From positions 13,263 to 77,262 of the forward strand of contig UQLX01000009.1 of the NCBI GenBank assembly GCA_900541985.1: a DNA stretch of 64,000 bases, written 5' to 3'. Shown piece after piece: positions 42,393 through 51,203 of this stretch; the stretch's first letter is position 1, and each line of letters begins with the position of its first letter. Below the pieces are notes generated by a model. The model did no database searches. It saw nothing but the letters and a program-made list of their open reading frames with translations, and was not told the DNA's origin. This stretch comes from an uncultured Blautia sp. Lineage in GTDB: Bacteria; Bacillota; Clostridia; Lachnospirales; Lachnospiraceae. Both the position numbers and the translations under genes were made by a program.

Positions 42393-42412
42393 ATACAGGT
42401 ATACTCCTGTAT
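42393..42412 (-). promoter_or_regulatory. Inverted repeat upstream of the EFR1 gene
   Basis: Perfect seven-base arms ATACAGG and CCTGTAT with a six-base spacer, 34 bases before the start codon. It could be an operator or an mRNA hairpin; the regulator is unknown. Confidence 0.45.
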
Positions 42413-42524
42413 CATAATTACGTTTCCTATACAGTATACTCTAACGATCTGCATCTTTCAAATCTTTCAGCCCATCTCTTTCTGTACTTTTAAAGAAACC
42501 TGGACGCAAGTTTCCAAATAGCTC

Positions 42525-42553
42525 TTGACAGCGCATCCTAAACAGTGTACTTT
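42525..42553 (+). promoter_or_regulatory. purC promoter
   Basis: TTGACA (42525-42530), 17 bases, TACTTT (42548-42553). The leader is only about 35 bases, and no purine riboswitch or PurR box pair is visible. Confidence 0.7.
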
Positions 42554-42594
42554 TTACAGTGAAATGAAAAAATCAAATGATGAGGTGTGAACAC

Positions 42595-43467
42595 ATGCAG
42601 AATTTAAAACCGATCAAAGAAGGTAAGGTACGTGAGATCTACGACAACGGCGACAGCCTGATCATGGTTGCTACTGACCGCATCAGCTGCTTCGACGTGA
42701 TCCTGAACAACGAGGTTACCAAAAAAGGTACTGTACTGACACAGATGTCCAAATTCTGGTTTGACATGACAGAGGATATTTTACCAAATCATATGATCTC
42801 TGTGGATGTAAAAGACATGCCGGAATTTTTCCAGCAGGAAAAATACAAGGGCAAATCCATGATGTGCCGTAAGCTGAACATGCTTCCTATCGAATGTATT
42901 GTCCGCGGCTACATTACAGGAAGCGGATGGGCAAGCTATCAGGAAAACGGAACCGTCTGCGGAATCAGACTTCCGGAGGGACTGAAAGAGTCTGACAAGC
43001 TTCCGGAGCCTATCTACACACCATCCACAAAGGCCGAGATCGGAGATCATGATGAAAATATCTCCTTCGAGCAGAGCATCGATCACCTGGAAAAATTCTA
43101 TCCGGGAAGAGGTCGTGAACTGGCAGAAAAGCTTCGTGACAACACCATTGCCCTGTACAAAAAATGTGCGGAATACGCGCTGAGCAAGGGGATCATCATT
43201 GCAGATACAAAATTTGAATTTGGTCTTGATGAGGACGGAAACATGGTGATCGGCGATGAGATGCTGACACCGGACAGCTCCCGCTTCTGGCCTGCTGACG
43301 GCTATGAGCCGGGACACGGACAGCCTTCCTTTGACAAACAGTTTGCCCGCGACTGGCTGAAAGAAAACGAAGGTCATGACTGGACACTTCCTCAGGAAAT
43401 CGTGGACAAGACCATTGACAAATACCTTCAGGCATACAAAATGCTGACAGGTGAAGATCTGAAATAA
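42595..43467 (+). CDS. purC: Phosphoribosylaminoimidazole-succinocarboxamide synthase
   Basis: A 290-residue ATP-dependent ligase joining aspartate to CAIR in purine synthesis. PIKEGKVREIYDNGDSLIMVATDRISCFDVI is the N-terminal signature. ECIVRGYITGSGWASY and IIADTKFEFG match the two conserved SAICAR synthetase motifs. The start is set at 42595, seven bases after GAGGTG; a longer frame to 42577 has no such site. It stands alone, without other pur genes, between the EFR1 promoter and a terminator. Confidence 0.96.
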   Translation: MQNLKPIKEGKVREIYDNGDSLIMVATDRISCFDVILNNEVTKKGTVLTQMSKFWFDMTEDILPNHMISVDVKDMPEFFQQEKYKGKSMMCRKLNMLPIECIVRGYITGSGWASYQENGTVCGIRLPEGLKESDKLPEPIYTPSTKAEIGDHDENISFEQSIDHLEKFYPGRGRELAEKLRDNTIALYKKCAEYALSKGIIIADTKFEFGLDEDGNMVIGDEMLTPDSSRFWPADGYEPGHGQPSFDKQFARDWLKENEGHDWTLPQEIVDKTIDKYLQAYKMLTGEDLK

Positions 43468-43480
43468 AGTTCACCAACAC

Positions 43481-43535
43481 AAAAAGAACACAGGAGAGAT
43501 TCTCTTTTTCAGGAATCCCTTCCGTGTTCTTTTTT
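43481..43535. terminator. Bidirectional terminator between purC and the SpoU gene
   Basis: AAGAACAC (43484-43491) pairs with GTGTTCTT (43524-43531), with additional short stems in the loop and A/T runs outside both arms. Confidence 0.8.
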
Positions 43536-43574
43536 ATTTTCGGAATTTTATTCTGTATATTTATCCAATTCTTT

Positions 43575-44405
43575 TCAGATATTTCTTTTTCCCAGCTCCC
43601 AGAAAGCAACGGCACTTGCTGCTGCCACATTCAGAGAATCTACTCCGTGAGACATGGGAATCTTTACTGTATAGTCACAGTCTGCAATGGTCTGAGCTGC
43701 CAGTCCGTCTCCTTCTGTTCCAAGGATCACCGCCAGTTTTTCCTCTTTCAGCAGTTCCGGTACATCAATTCCCACTGAATCATCACAAAGAGCCATAGCC
43801 GCTGTTTTGAATCCCAGTTTTTGAAGGAGCTCGATCCCCTTTTCCGGCCAGGATATTTTTTTGTCAAAAATAGTCCACGGAATCTGAAAAACCGTTCCCA
43901 TGCTCACTCTTGCAGACCTTCTGTACAAAGGATCACTGCAGCCCGGGGTTAGCAGTACCGCATCCATATGAAGAGCTGCCGCCGACCGGAATATCGCGCC
44001 TACATTGGTCGGATTGACGACATTTTCCAATATGGCGATCCGTCTGGCATTGCAGCAGACTTCTTCTGCAGAAGGAAGCTCCTTTCTTCTCATCAGACAG
44101 AGAAGCCCTCTTGTCAAAGCGTATCCGGTCAGCCTTGTAAGCACTTCATATTCTGCTGTATAAACCGGGATTTCAGGAAAATGCCTCAAAAGCGCAGCGG
44201 CCTCGCCTTCCAGGTCCCTGTGTTCCACCAGAAAGGACAGAGGCTCATACCCTGCCTCCAGAGCCCTTTTGATCACCTTCGGGCTCTCTCCTATAAATAA
44301 TCCCGGCTTTGGTTCATAGTATCTCAGAAGCTGAAGTTCTGAAAGCCTTGCATAAGCATCCAGCTCCGGGGCATCAAAATCTGTGATTTCTTTCCAATTT
44401 TTCAT
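43575..44405 (-). CDS. SpoU/TrmH family RNA 2'-O-methyltransferase
   Basis: A 276-residue methyltransferase with an N-terminal substrate-binding domain (about 1-110) and a trefoil-knot catalytic domain: AILENVVNPTNVGAIFRSAAALH (motif 1), VILGTEGDGLAAQTI (motif 2) and IPMSHGVDSLNVAAASAVAFWEL (motif 3). The rRNA or tRNA target is not determined. ATG at 44405, 5 bases from AGGAG. It follows alkD by 16 bases and is probably co-transcribed. Confidence 0.9.
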   Translation of the reverse strand: MKNWKEITDFDAPELDAYARLSELQLLRYYEPKPGLFIGESPKVIKRALEAGYEPLSFLVEHRDLEGEAAALLRHFPEIPVYTAEYEVLTRLTGYALTRGLLCLMRRKELPSAEEVCCNARRIAILENVVNPTNVGAIFRSAAALHMDAVLLTPGCSDPLYRRSARVSMGTVFQIPWTIFDKKISWPEKGIELLQKLGFKTAAMALCDDSVGIDVPELLKEEKLAVILGTEGDGLAAQTIADCDYTVKIPMSHGVDSLNVAAASAVAFWELGKRNI

Positions 44406-44421
44406 GTGCACTCCTGACTTC

Positions 44422-45126
44422 TTATTTTTTCTTTTTAACTTTCAGTGTACGAAGATACGCTTTCTGTTCCGGTGTGATCCGGTAGCTCTCACAGGCCTTC
44501 TGGATCGTTTTGTTGTGGGTCCATACATCCAGTTTCTGTTTTTCTATATAGGGAAGGATGGTTTCATATTGTTTTGCAAGGGCTGTCGCAAAATACCAGG
44601 CAATCATCATATTTACATAATACTCTTCTGACCGTATCTCCGATACCATTTGCGGATATTCCTCCCGAAAGTCCTCATCCAGATAATGCTGCATCAACAT
44701 TCCGATCCCATATCGGACCGTGTATACATGATCCGACACGATCCATCTCCGGACAGCTTCCAGAAGCTCCTCTTTATGTTTTTTGAACACCTTGGGCGAG
44801 GTCATATCACAGGTTGCCCAGTTATTTATATATGGAAGGAATTTTTCCAGTTCTTCCATACATTGCCCATATTCCTTCATCTGCTGGATCAGAAATCCAT
44901 GAACATTATTTTCCTCGTAGTATCGATGAGGAAGATCTTCCAGAAATCCCCCAATCTCCGGATCCTTTGCCAGTTCTTTTACATATTTGCGCAAAACCGG
45001 AACCCGAATCCCGATCACAGTATCTTTTTCTACATCCGGCATCAGTCTGGAATGAAATTCCCTGTAGGAAAGATCCTGCATGGAAAAAAGTTCCTCTCTG
45101 ATTCTTTCGGTGATATGTTTTTCCAT
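44422..45126 (-). CDS. DNA alkylation repair protein (AlkD-like)
   Basis: A 234-residue all-helical HEAT-repeat glycosylase that removes N3/N7-alkylpurines. IGIRVPVLRKYVKELAKD, VHGFLIQQMKEYGQ, NNWATCDMTSPKVFKKHKEELL (with the conserved Trp-Asp pair) and VDVWTHNKTIQKA-like KLDVWTHNKTIQKA match AlkD. The C-terminus is a basic KVKKKK tail. The ATG at 45126 heads a two-gene unit with the SpoU methyltransferase. Confidence 0.92.
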   Translation of the reverse strand: MEKHITERIREELFSMQDLSYREFHSRLMPDVEKDTVIGIRVPVLRKYVKELAKDPEIGGFLEDLPHRYYEENNVHGFLIQQMKEYGQCMEELEKFLPYINNWATCDMTSPKVFKKHKEELLEAVRRWIVSDHVYTVRYGIGMLMQHYLDEDFREEYPQMVSEIRSEEYYVNMMIAWYFATALAKQYETILPYIEKQKLDVWTHNKTIQKACESYRITPEQKAYLRTLKVKKKK

Positions 45127-45225
45127 CGTTTTCGCCTTTTCCCTTCCTGAAATACCATTATTTTACCATGTTCTCCCGTATAATCAATACCCCTGCCGAA
45201 ATGGAACTTCATATTTTATAAAGAT

Positions 45226-45280
45226 AAAAAACAGGTACAAATGCAGAAACGGTCTTGTCCTGCTTCCATACCTGTTTTTT
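45226..45280. terminator. Terminator of the riboswitch-controlled symporter gene
   Basis: AACAGGTA (45230-45237) pairs with TACCTGTT (45269-45276), with GCAG/CTGC inside and six A/T bases outside both arms. Confidence 0.85.
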
Positions 45281-45294
45281 CTTATGGTTTCTTT

Positions 45295-46713
45295 TTAATT
45301 TGTTTTATGTTTTTCTGCTTTAAAAAAGCTTTTTGTTTCTCTGACCACAACGCCGCTCAGCGCAAACATGGCAATCATGTTCGGAAGCGCCATCAGTCCG
45401 TTAAAGATATCCGCAATGGTCCATACTGCACTGACCGTCATGTAAGGTCCGATAAACACTGCAAAAATATAGATCCAGCGGTAAGTAAGGATCGTCCTTT
45501 TATTTCCCTTTGTCAGATATTCCAGACATCTCTCACTGTAATAATCCCATCCAAGGATCGTGGTAAAGGCAAAGAATACCAGACAGATCATGAGCACAAA
45601 AGAAGAAATCTGCGGAGGGATCGGAAGTCCGTGCTGGAATGCATAGGTTGTTACCTGCACGCCCTCGATTCCCTCTACCTGCCATGCACCTGTAAGTACA
45701 ATGGAAAGTCCTGTAAGTGTACAGATCACGATCGTATCAATAAAAGTACCTGTCATACTTACCAGACCCTGACGCACCGGCTCCTTTGTCTGTGCAGCGG
45801 CAGCTGCGATAGGAGCGCTTCCAAGACCTGCCTCATTGGAAAAAATACCTCTGGCAACACCTTTCTGCATTGCCACCACCATAGTTCCTACCACACCTCC
45901 GGTCACTGCTGCTGGCTGGAAAGCTCCTTTTACAACTGTAACAACTGCTGCCGGCACTGCTTTGATATTGAAGAGGATCAGACTCACACTGAAGATCAGA
46001 TAGATCACAGCCATAAAAGGAACAATGATCTGGCTTACTGTTGCGATCCTCTGGATACCGCCGATCAGAATGGCAGCCACACAAAATGCCAGAAGGAGGG
46101 AAGAGATCACCACTGCCCAGGAGTATTCTCCGAGAAACGGAATGTTTACACAATTCGCTTTTTCCGGATCAAAAAAGTTCTGTACCGCACTGGAAATACC
46201 ATTTACCTGACTGAAGGTTCCGATTCCGAAAAGTCCTACACAGACACCGAAAAATGCAAAAATCTTTCCAAGCCATTTCCATTTTTCGCCCATTCCGCGT
46301 TCAATATAATAAAACGGTCCGCCAAGGCTGTGCCCATCCGGAGCTACCACGCGGTACTTTACTGCCAGAAGTCCCTCTGCGTATTTCGTCGCCATGCCGA
46401 AAAACGCTGCCAGGACCATCCAGAACAGAGCTCCCGGACCTCCGGTACATACGGCTGTTGCCACACCGACGATGTTTCCGGTACCAATGGTTGCGCTTAA
46501 AGCGGTACACAGGGCTGCAAAACTGGAAATCTCGCCCTTTCCGCCCTGTTCATTTTTGAACATCCATTTTAATGCAAGGGGAAGACGCCGGATCTGGAGA
46601 AGACCAAGACGTACTGTGAGAAGAATACCGCCGGACATAATGAGAACCATAAGAGGTACGCCCCATACAAAATCATCCACGGCTACTAAGAATTGATTAA
46701 TCATGCTCCACAT
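45295..46713 (-). CDS. Sodium:glycine/alanine symporter (AGCS family), glycine-riboswitch controlled
   Basis: A 472-residue polytopic Na+-coupled carrier. GEISSFAALCTALSATIGTGNIVGVATAVCTGGPGALFW, FSNEAGLGSAPIAAAAAQTKEP and FAFTTILGWDYYSERC are AGCS hallmarks. The tandem glycine riboswitch directly upstream indicates that glycine is the regulated substrate. The ATG at 46713 follows AGGAG by 10 bases. Monocistronic, ended by a strong terminator. A paralogue at 34421 lacks this leader. Confidence 0.95.
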   Translation of the reverse strand: MWSMINQFLVAVDDFVWGVPLMVLIMSGGILLTVRLGLLQIRRLPLALKWMFKNEQGGKGEISSFAALCTALSATIGTGNIVGVATAVCTGGPGALFWMVLAAFFGMATKYAEGLLAVKYRVVAPDGHSLGGPFYYIERGMGEKWKWLGKIFAFFGVCVGLFGIGTFSQVNGISSAVQNFFDPEKANCVNIPFLGEYSWAVVISSLLLAFCVAAILIGGIQRIATVSQIIVPFMAVIYLIFSVSLILFNIKAVPAAVVTVVKGAFQPAAVTGGVVGTMVVAMQKGVARGIFSNEAGLGSAPIAAAAAQTKEPVRQGLVSMTGTFIDTIVICTLTGLSIVLTGAWQVEGIEGVQVTTYAFQHGLPIPPQISSFVLMICLVFFAFTTILGWDYYSERCLEYLTKGNKRTILTYRWIYIFAVFIGPYMTVSAVWTIADIFNGLMALPNMIAMFALSGVVVRETKSFFKAEKHKTN

Positions 46714-46777
46714 TGTAAAAAGTCTCCTTTTTATATAAAGTTTTACAGCATGGAGGATTAAATCAGATCATTCCTGA

Positions 46778-46952
46778 AGCATACTCTGTCCTTTTGCCTG
46801 AGAGATTCCAGACGCATTCTGCGCCGCTTGCACCTTCGGCCCCTGTTTCAACAGGTGTCTCCAGAGAAACGATCCATTTACAGTTTCTGCCCGGAATACG
46901 GGTACCTGAGAGTTTTACTCCTTCGGCGGACAAAATGTCTCTTTCCTGCAAA
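46778..46952 (-). promoter_or_regulatory. Tandem glycine riboswitch
   Basis: Two aptamers on the minus strand. The first has GCCGAAGGAG then AACTCTCAGG (within 46896-46950); the second has CTCTGGAGAC, GGGGCCGAAGGTGCAAGC and ATCTCTCAGGCAAAAGGACAGAG (46785-46880). These CCGAAGG and CTCTCAGGCAAAAGGACAGAG blocks are diagnostic. It probably switches the downstream symporter according to glycine level. No strong terminator stem is evident before the gene, so control may be translational. Confidence 0.93.
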
Positions 46953-46983
46953 CTTCACCTCGTAATTGCTGTCACTGCGCTAT

Positions 46984-47012
46984 ACTATAACGCTAAATTG
47001 CTAATTCGTCAA
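46984..47012 (-). promoter_or_regulatory. Promoter of the glycine-riboswitch transcript
   Basis: Minus-strand TTGACG (47007-47012), 17 bases, TATAGT (46984-46989). The -35 box overlaps the stop codon of the M20 peptidase gene. Confidence 0.75.
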
Positions 47013-48181
47013 TAGGAGGATTGTATTTTCTTGCATACACATCCTTCAAGAAGCTCCTGAAGAACCTTATGGCATCTTTCTATGTCTTCTGTTTCCACAA
47101 ACTCATCCGGCTTATGAGCATATTTCAGATTGCCCGGTCCGTAGGACAGACAGTTTCTGTTCTGCAGCCTGCCTGCTATCACAGCCGTATCCGTATATCC
47201 CGGGAAAGGACATACTTCTGCTTCTTTTCCGGTCACCGTATGCACAGCTCTTTTTATTTCTTTCAGAAGACCCGAATCCGGATCTTTTTCAATATAAGGG
47301 CGGTTTCCCGTGATTTTATAAGATATCTTCACACCGGAAATTTCCTGCTCCGCCTCTTTTATCGCCCGGTTCGCCATAGACTGTACCATGAGATCATTCA
47401 CAGGAGGCGCCAGACGACAGTCTACCCACAGCCTGCAGAGATCCGGCACTACATATGGCTGGTAGCCTCCCTGGATCTGCCCAAACGTAATCGTAGAACG
47501 TCCCAGCTCCTGATGCACCGGAAGCTCTCCAAACGCTTTTCGCATACTGCAAATCCACTGCGCCGCTGCTGCAATGGCGTCTGCCCCCTGCTCCGGTCTG
47601 CTTGCGTGAGCTGTGATCCCCTGCACAGAAACCTCCAGCCAGAAGCGTCCTTTATGTGCCATCTGGATCTGTCCGTCTGTGGGTTCCAGATCCATTACCC
47701 AGTCATCTGCCGTCACCCGCCCTTTGCGAATGGCATTTTCCACCCCTTCCATATTTCCTTCCTCATCCACCGTACCGATCAGGCGGAGAGGTCTGTCCAG
47801 AGAAATTTCTCCTTTCTGGTATTTTTCCGCCGTTTCCCAAAATACAGAAAGCGCGCAGGCAAAACCGGATTTCATATCACAGGCGCCCCGTCCGTAAATC
47901 CTGTTTTCTTCTGTTTCTGCCGCAAAGGGATCCCGTGTCCAGTCTGCCCCCGCCACTACGGTATCCATATGACAGATAAGGGTCATCATGGGCGCCTTTA
48001 TTTCTCCTCCTATGGTAGCGATCACATTGTTTCTTCCGGGAAAAACCGGATCCTCTATAATCTCCGCACCACAGTCTCCCAGATAATTTTTTATATATTC
48101 TGCTACAGACCTTTCTCCTTTTCCCGGATTAGTGCTTTCCAGTCGTATCAGATCCTGCACCGTTTTTATAAGTTCCTTCAC
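47009..48181 (-). CDS. M20 family metallopeptidase (ArgE/DapE-like)
   Basis: A 390-residue zinc-dependent amidohydrolase. LICHMDTV holds the first zinc His, GRGACDMKSG the bridging Asp, TVDEEGNMEG the catalytic Glu, and a dimerisation domain (about 185-300) is inserted with AHASRPEQGADAIAAA. Substrates of this group are N-acyl amino acids or dipeptides. The start is a GTG at 48181 after GGGAGGAG. It lies downstream of the BASS transporter but is separated from it by a terminator. Confidence 0.9.
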   Translation of the reverse strand: MKELIKTVQDLIRLESTNPGKGERSVAEYIKNYLGDCGAEIIEDPVFPGRNNVIATIGGEIKAPMMTLICHMDTVVAGADWTRDPFAAETEENRIYGRGACDMKSGFACALSVFWETAEKYQKGEISLDRPLRLIGTVDEEGNMEGVENAIRKGRVTADDWVMDLEPTDGQIQMAHKGRFWLEVSVQGITAHASRPEQGADAIAAAAQWICSMRKAFGELPVHQELGRSTITFGQIQGGYQPYVVPDLCRLWVDCRLAPPVNDLMVQSMANRAIKEAEQEISGVKISYKITGNRPYIEKDPDSGLLKEIKRAVHTVTGKEAEVCPFPGYTDTAVIAGRLQNRNCLSYGPGNLKYAHKPDEFVETEDIERCHKVLQELLEGCVCKKIQSSY

Positions 48182-48235
48182 GATGTTCTCCTCCCTTTTT
48201 CATTCGTTGCTTTTATTATAACAGATGATACAAAA

Positions 48236-48268
48236 GAAAAAACTCCTGAAATCAAATATCTCAGGAGT
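48236..48268 (-). terminator. Terminator after the BASS transporter gene
   Basis: Minus-strand ACTCCTGA and TCAGGAGT arms (48242-48268) with an 11-base loop, followed by TTTTTTCTTTT. It lies 27 bases past the stop. Confidence 0.85.
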
Positions 48269-48295
48269 CTTTCTGTTCTGTTTTTATATGCCGGC

Positions 48296-49333
48296 TCAAT
48301 TATGCGCCGGAACTGCTTCTTTCTCATTTTCGCCTGTAGTTTTTTCATTTTTCCGGTCAAGGCTGGCAAAAAATCCTGCGATCAATGTACCGGAAATGGA
48401 ATGCCATACACAGGATACCGCACAGATAATCGCAGATTCCGGTGCACTGGCAAACTGTGCCGTTGTTGTTGCAAGATTCGTTGCAAGACCGGCATTCTGC
48501 ATTCCCACTTCGATGGAGATCGTTCTTTTTTTCGCTGTATTCATACCGGTCAGCTTTCCGGCTCCATATCCAAGCAGATAGCCCAGTCCGTTATGAAGAA
48601 GAACAGCTGCAAAAATCACAACACCGGAGGTAAAGAAGTTTGCTCCCTGAGAAGAGATCACCCCTCCAACTACACAGCCAAGCCCAAGTACAGCCACTCC
48701 CGGCATGATCTTCTGGATATCCTGAAAAGCTTTTTTCTTTCCCAGAAGATAGTTCAGAAGAAATCCCACTCCGATAGGAAGGATCACGGTTTCAATGATC
48801 GATACAAACATAGGCAGACCCTTGATGCTGATTTTTGTACCACTTGCAAGAAAAGAAACCAGAAGCGGGGTCATTACCGGAGACAGCAGAGTCGATACCG
48901 TTGTCATACCAACCGAAAATGCCACATCTCCTCCGCAAAGATAGGACATGATATTGGAAGAAACTCCTCCCGGACAGCATCCCACCAGAATCAGTCCCAG
49001 TGCAATGGCATCCGGAAGATGAAGCAGTCTGCTGATCCCGAAAGCCAGAAACGGCATGATCAGATACTGCGCCGCTGCTCCAATACAGATATCCAGCGGT
49101 CTCTGTGCAAGGATTCTAAAATCCTCTGTGGTCAGAGTCAGTCCCATACTGAACATGATGATTCCAATGATCAGGGACTGACTGGTGAATTTGTTTCCTG
49201 CCATGTCTGTAAAAAGCTGATAATTGACCCAGCCCATCATCACAGGAACAAAGAAGGTCACCACAGCAATGGCGATCACCACGGCCGAGGTATAGTCCGA
49301 CAAAAATTTGCTTGCTTTTTGTAATGCTTTCAT
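48296..49333 (-). CDS. Bile acid:sodium symporter (BASS) family transporter
   Basis: A 345-residue carrier with about ten helices. TLTTEDFRILAQRPLDICIGAAAQYLIMPFLAFGI, GCCPGGVSSNIMSYLCGGDVAFSVGMTTVSTLLSPVMTPLL (the Na+-site region) and EVGMQNAGLATNLA are BASS signatures. Family members move bile acids, pantothenate, pyruvate or other keto acids with Na+. The T-box in its leader, with an apparent Ile codon, ties it to amino acid supply, suggesting a branched-chain keto acid or related substrate. The ATG at 49333 follows GGAGGAGAA. Confidence 0.92.
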   Translation of the reverse strand: MKALQKASKFLSDYTSAVVIAIAVVTFFVPVMMGWVNYQLFTDMAGNKFTSQSLIIGIIMFSMGLTLTTEDFRILAQRPLDICIGAAAQYLIMPFLAFGISRLLHLPDAIALGLILVGCCPGGVSSNIMSYLCGGDVAFSVGMTTVSTLLSPVMTPLLVSFLASGTKISIKGLPMFVSIIETVILPIGVGFLLNYLLGKKKAFQDIQKIMPGVAVLGLGCVVGGVISSQGANFFTSGVVIFAAVLLHNGLGYLLGYGAGKLTGMNTAKKRTISIEVGMQNAGLATNLATTTAQFASAPESAIICAVSCVWHSISGTLIAGFFASLDRKNEKTTGENEKEAVPAHN

Positions 49334-49393
49334 AATAATTCTCCTCCGTTTTTGTGAAAACACCTGCTGTCAGCATTCCGGAGGAATAAACAG

Positions 49394-49640
49394 AAAATCC
49401 CCTCCGGCAAATGCCGGAAGGGACGAATCAGATCCGCGGTACCACCCTTATTCTGCAGATTTCCCTGCAGCGCTTACGTACTTCATACGTTTTCCCGGTA
49501 ACGGGGGATTCCGGCATGACTTACTGTTGTTTCAGTCAGCTCCTTAGAGATGATATCCTGTTTTCCCGGTATATCTGCTTCACACCTGCTGCAGACTCTC
49601 TGAAATACCTTACGGAATACGGCGTTGTTCTCTTCTTTGA
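49394..49640 (-). promoter_or_regulatory. T-box leader (apparent Ile specifier)
   Basis: Minus strand. Stem I base AGAGA (49597-49601) pairs with TCTCT (49546-49550); the specifier loop just before the latter reads GATATCA, giving ATC (Ile) at 49552-49554 followed by A. The conserved T-box AGGGTGGTACCGCG is at 49435-49448; its UGGU bulge would pair with a tRNA ending in A73-CCA, as tRNA-Ile does. The terminator (49398-49423) pairs TCCC-TCCGGCA with TGCCGGA-GGGA and is followed by TTTT. Confidence 0.85.
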
Positions 49641-49685
49641 ATTTTGGTGCTTTATCACATTAATTTGTTATTTTTTATAACAGTT

Positions 49686-49713
49686 ATTATAGTCCTGTTT
49701 TTTGAAATGTCAA
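49686..49713 (-). promoter_or_regulatory. Promoter of the T-box transcript
   Basis: Minus-strand TTGACA (49708-49713), 16 bases, TATAAT (49686-49691), both consensus. Confidence 0.85.
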
Positions 49714-49745
49714 GTATTTTTTTGAAATTCCCATTCTCTGTCCCA

Positions 49746-49774
49746 TTGACTGAAAATTTCAAATGTGATAGCAT
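49746..49774 (+). promoter_or_regulatory. Promoter of the MATE gene at 49810
   Basis: TTGACT (49746-49751), 17 bases, TAGCAT (49769-49774), divergent from the T-box promoter. The leader is about 30 bases. Confidence 0.6.
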
Positions 49775-49809
49775 TATATTAACACATTATAAGCATCGAG
49801 GTTTCAATC

Positions 49810-51174
49810 ATGAGCACTACTTCTTCAAAATCCCTTCTGACCGAGGGTTCTATCTGGAAAAAAATGGCAGCCTTTGCTTTCCCTATTTTTCTCGGCAATC
49901 TTTTTCAGCAGTTTTATAACACTGCCGACTCCCTGATCGTCGGGAATTTTCTGGGAAGTAATGCACTGGCTGCCGTCAGCTCCTCCGGAAGTATCATTTT
50001 TCTTCTGGTGGGCTTTTTTAATGGAATTGCTATCGGCGCCGGCGTGGTGATCGCCCGCTATTACGGCGCAAGACAAACAGAAAATCTTCAAAAAGCCATA
50101 CATACCACCGTTGGATTCGGTCTGATATCCGGAGTACTTCTGACCATCCTTGGACTTCTTCTGGTTCCCAAAATCCTGATTCTGATGAAGACCCCTGCCG
50201 ATGTACTTCCAAACTCCATCTGCTACTTCCGGGTCTATTTTCTGGGATCTGTGGCCTTTGTCCTTTACAATAATTTTGTAGGAATCATGCAGTCGGTCGG
50301 AGACAGCAAACATCCGCTGTACTATCTGATATTTTCCTCGCTGGTCAATATCAGTCTGGATCTTCTTTTTGTCGGAGTCTTCCATATGGGTGTGGGCGCT
50401 GCTGCAGCGGCAACCATTATCTCCCAGTTTATCAGCGCATTTCTCTGCCTTAACCGGCTTACCAGAAAAAGCCCTGAAGAATACCGGGTACATATCCGCA
50501 AAATCCATCTGGATCCTTTTATGCTCCGTCAGATCATCAGCAACGGACTTCCTGCCGGTCTTCAGAATTCAATCATCTCTCTGGCCAATGTAGTCGTCCA
50601 GTCCAATATCAACAGTTTTGGAAACCTGGCGGTAGCCGGATGCGGCGCATACTCCAAGGTAGAAGGCTTCGGCTTTCTTCCTATCACCTGCTTCTCCATG
50701 GCTCTGACCACCTTTATCAGCCAGAACCTGGGAGCCGGAAAATACGACAGGGCAAAAAAAGGAGCCCGCTTTGGCATTGGGTGCAGCCTTATCATGGCAG
50801 AGTGCATCGGAATCCTTATTTATTTTGCCTCTCCGGTTCTTATCGCTGCTTTTAACAGTGATCCGGAGGTTGTGGCTTTTGGTGTCCGTCAGGCACATAC
50901 CGTCACTTTGTTTTATTTTCTGCTGGCGTTTTCACATTGTCTGGCAGGTCTTCTCCGAGGAGCCGGAAAATCCATCATTCCCATGTTTGTGATGATGATC
51001 TGCTGGTGTATCATCCGCGTGTCCTACATCACCATTGCCGTAAAACTGGTTTCTTCCATCCAGGTGGTCTTCTGGGCATATCCGCTTACCTGGACTTTAA
51101 GTTCTGTTGTATTTCTGATCTTTTATCTCAAATCTGACTGGCTACATTTCAGTACAAAAAGAAACAGTCCCTGA
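49810..51174 (+). CDS. MATE family efflux transporter
   Basis: A 454-residue, twelve-helix carrier. The N-terminus SIWKKMAAFAFPIFLGNLFQQFYNTADSLIVGNFLG is the MATE hallmark. The second half repeats the pattern around LRQIISNGLPAGLQNSIISLANVVVQ. It should export drugs or metabolites using an ion gradient; no substrate clue exists. The ATG follows GAGG by 9 bases. Its last 15 bases form part of the terminator for the convergent heptad-repeat gene. Confidence 0.93.
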   Translation: MSTTSSKSLLTEGSIWKKMAAFAFPIFLGNLFQQFYNTADSLIVGNFLGSNALAAVSSSGSIIFLLVGFFNGIAIGAGVVIARYYGARQTENLQKAIHTTVGFGLISGVLLTILGLLLVPKILILMKTPADVLPNSICYFRVYFLGSVAFVLYNNFVGIMQSVGDSKHPLYYLIFSSLVNISLDLLFVGVFHMGVGAAAAATIISQFISAFLCLNRLTRKSPEEYRVHIRKIHLDPFMLRQIISNGLPAGLQNSIISLANVVVQSNINSFGNLAVAGCGAYSKVEGFGFLPITCFSMALTTFISQNLGAGKYDRAKKGARFGIGCSLIMAECIGILIYFASPVLIAAFNSDPEVVAFGVRQAHTVTLFYFLLAFSHCLAGLLRGAGKSIIPMFVMMICWCIIRVSYITIAVKLVSSIQVVFWAYPLTWTLSSVVFLIFYLKSDWLHFSTKRNSP

Positions 51175-51195
51175 TTTATATCAGAGGCTGTTTCT
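51156..51195 (-). terminator. Terminator of the MMPL/heptad-repeat operon
   Basis: Minus-strand AGAAACAG and CTGTTTCT arms (51160-51195), with CTGAT/ATCAG inside, followed by TTTTTG. It overlaps the 3' end of the convergent MATE gene. Confidence 0.8.
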
Positions 51196-51203
51196 GTCAG
51201 TTC

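Noticed and set aside
42400..42594. Purine riboswitch or PurR control of purC
   Set aside because: The leader after the promoter is only about 35 bases, too short for the aptamer, and no paired PurBox repeats are visible.
45241..46500. A 419-codon plus-strand frame opposite the symporter
   Set aside because: Shadow frame with extreme Cys/His/Lys content, covering the convergent gene's terminator.
47021..49324. A 767-codon open frame on the plus strand
   Set aside because: It lies opposite the M20 peptidase and BASS transporter genes, has a Cys/His/Arg-rich nonsense composition and no ribosome binding site, and crosses their terminator.
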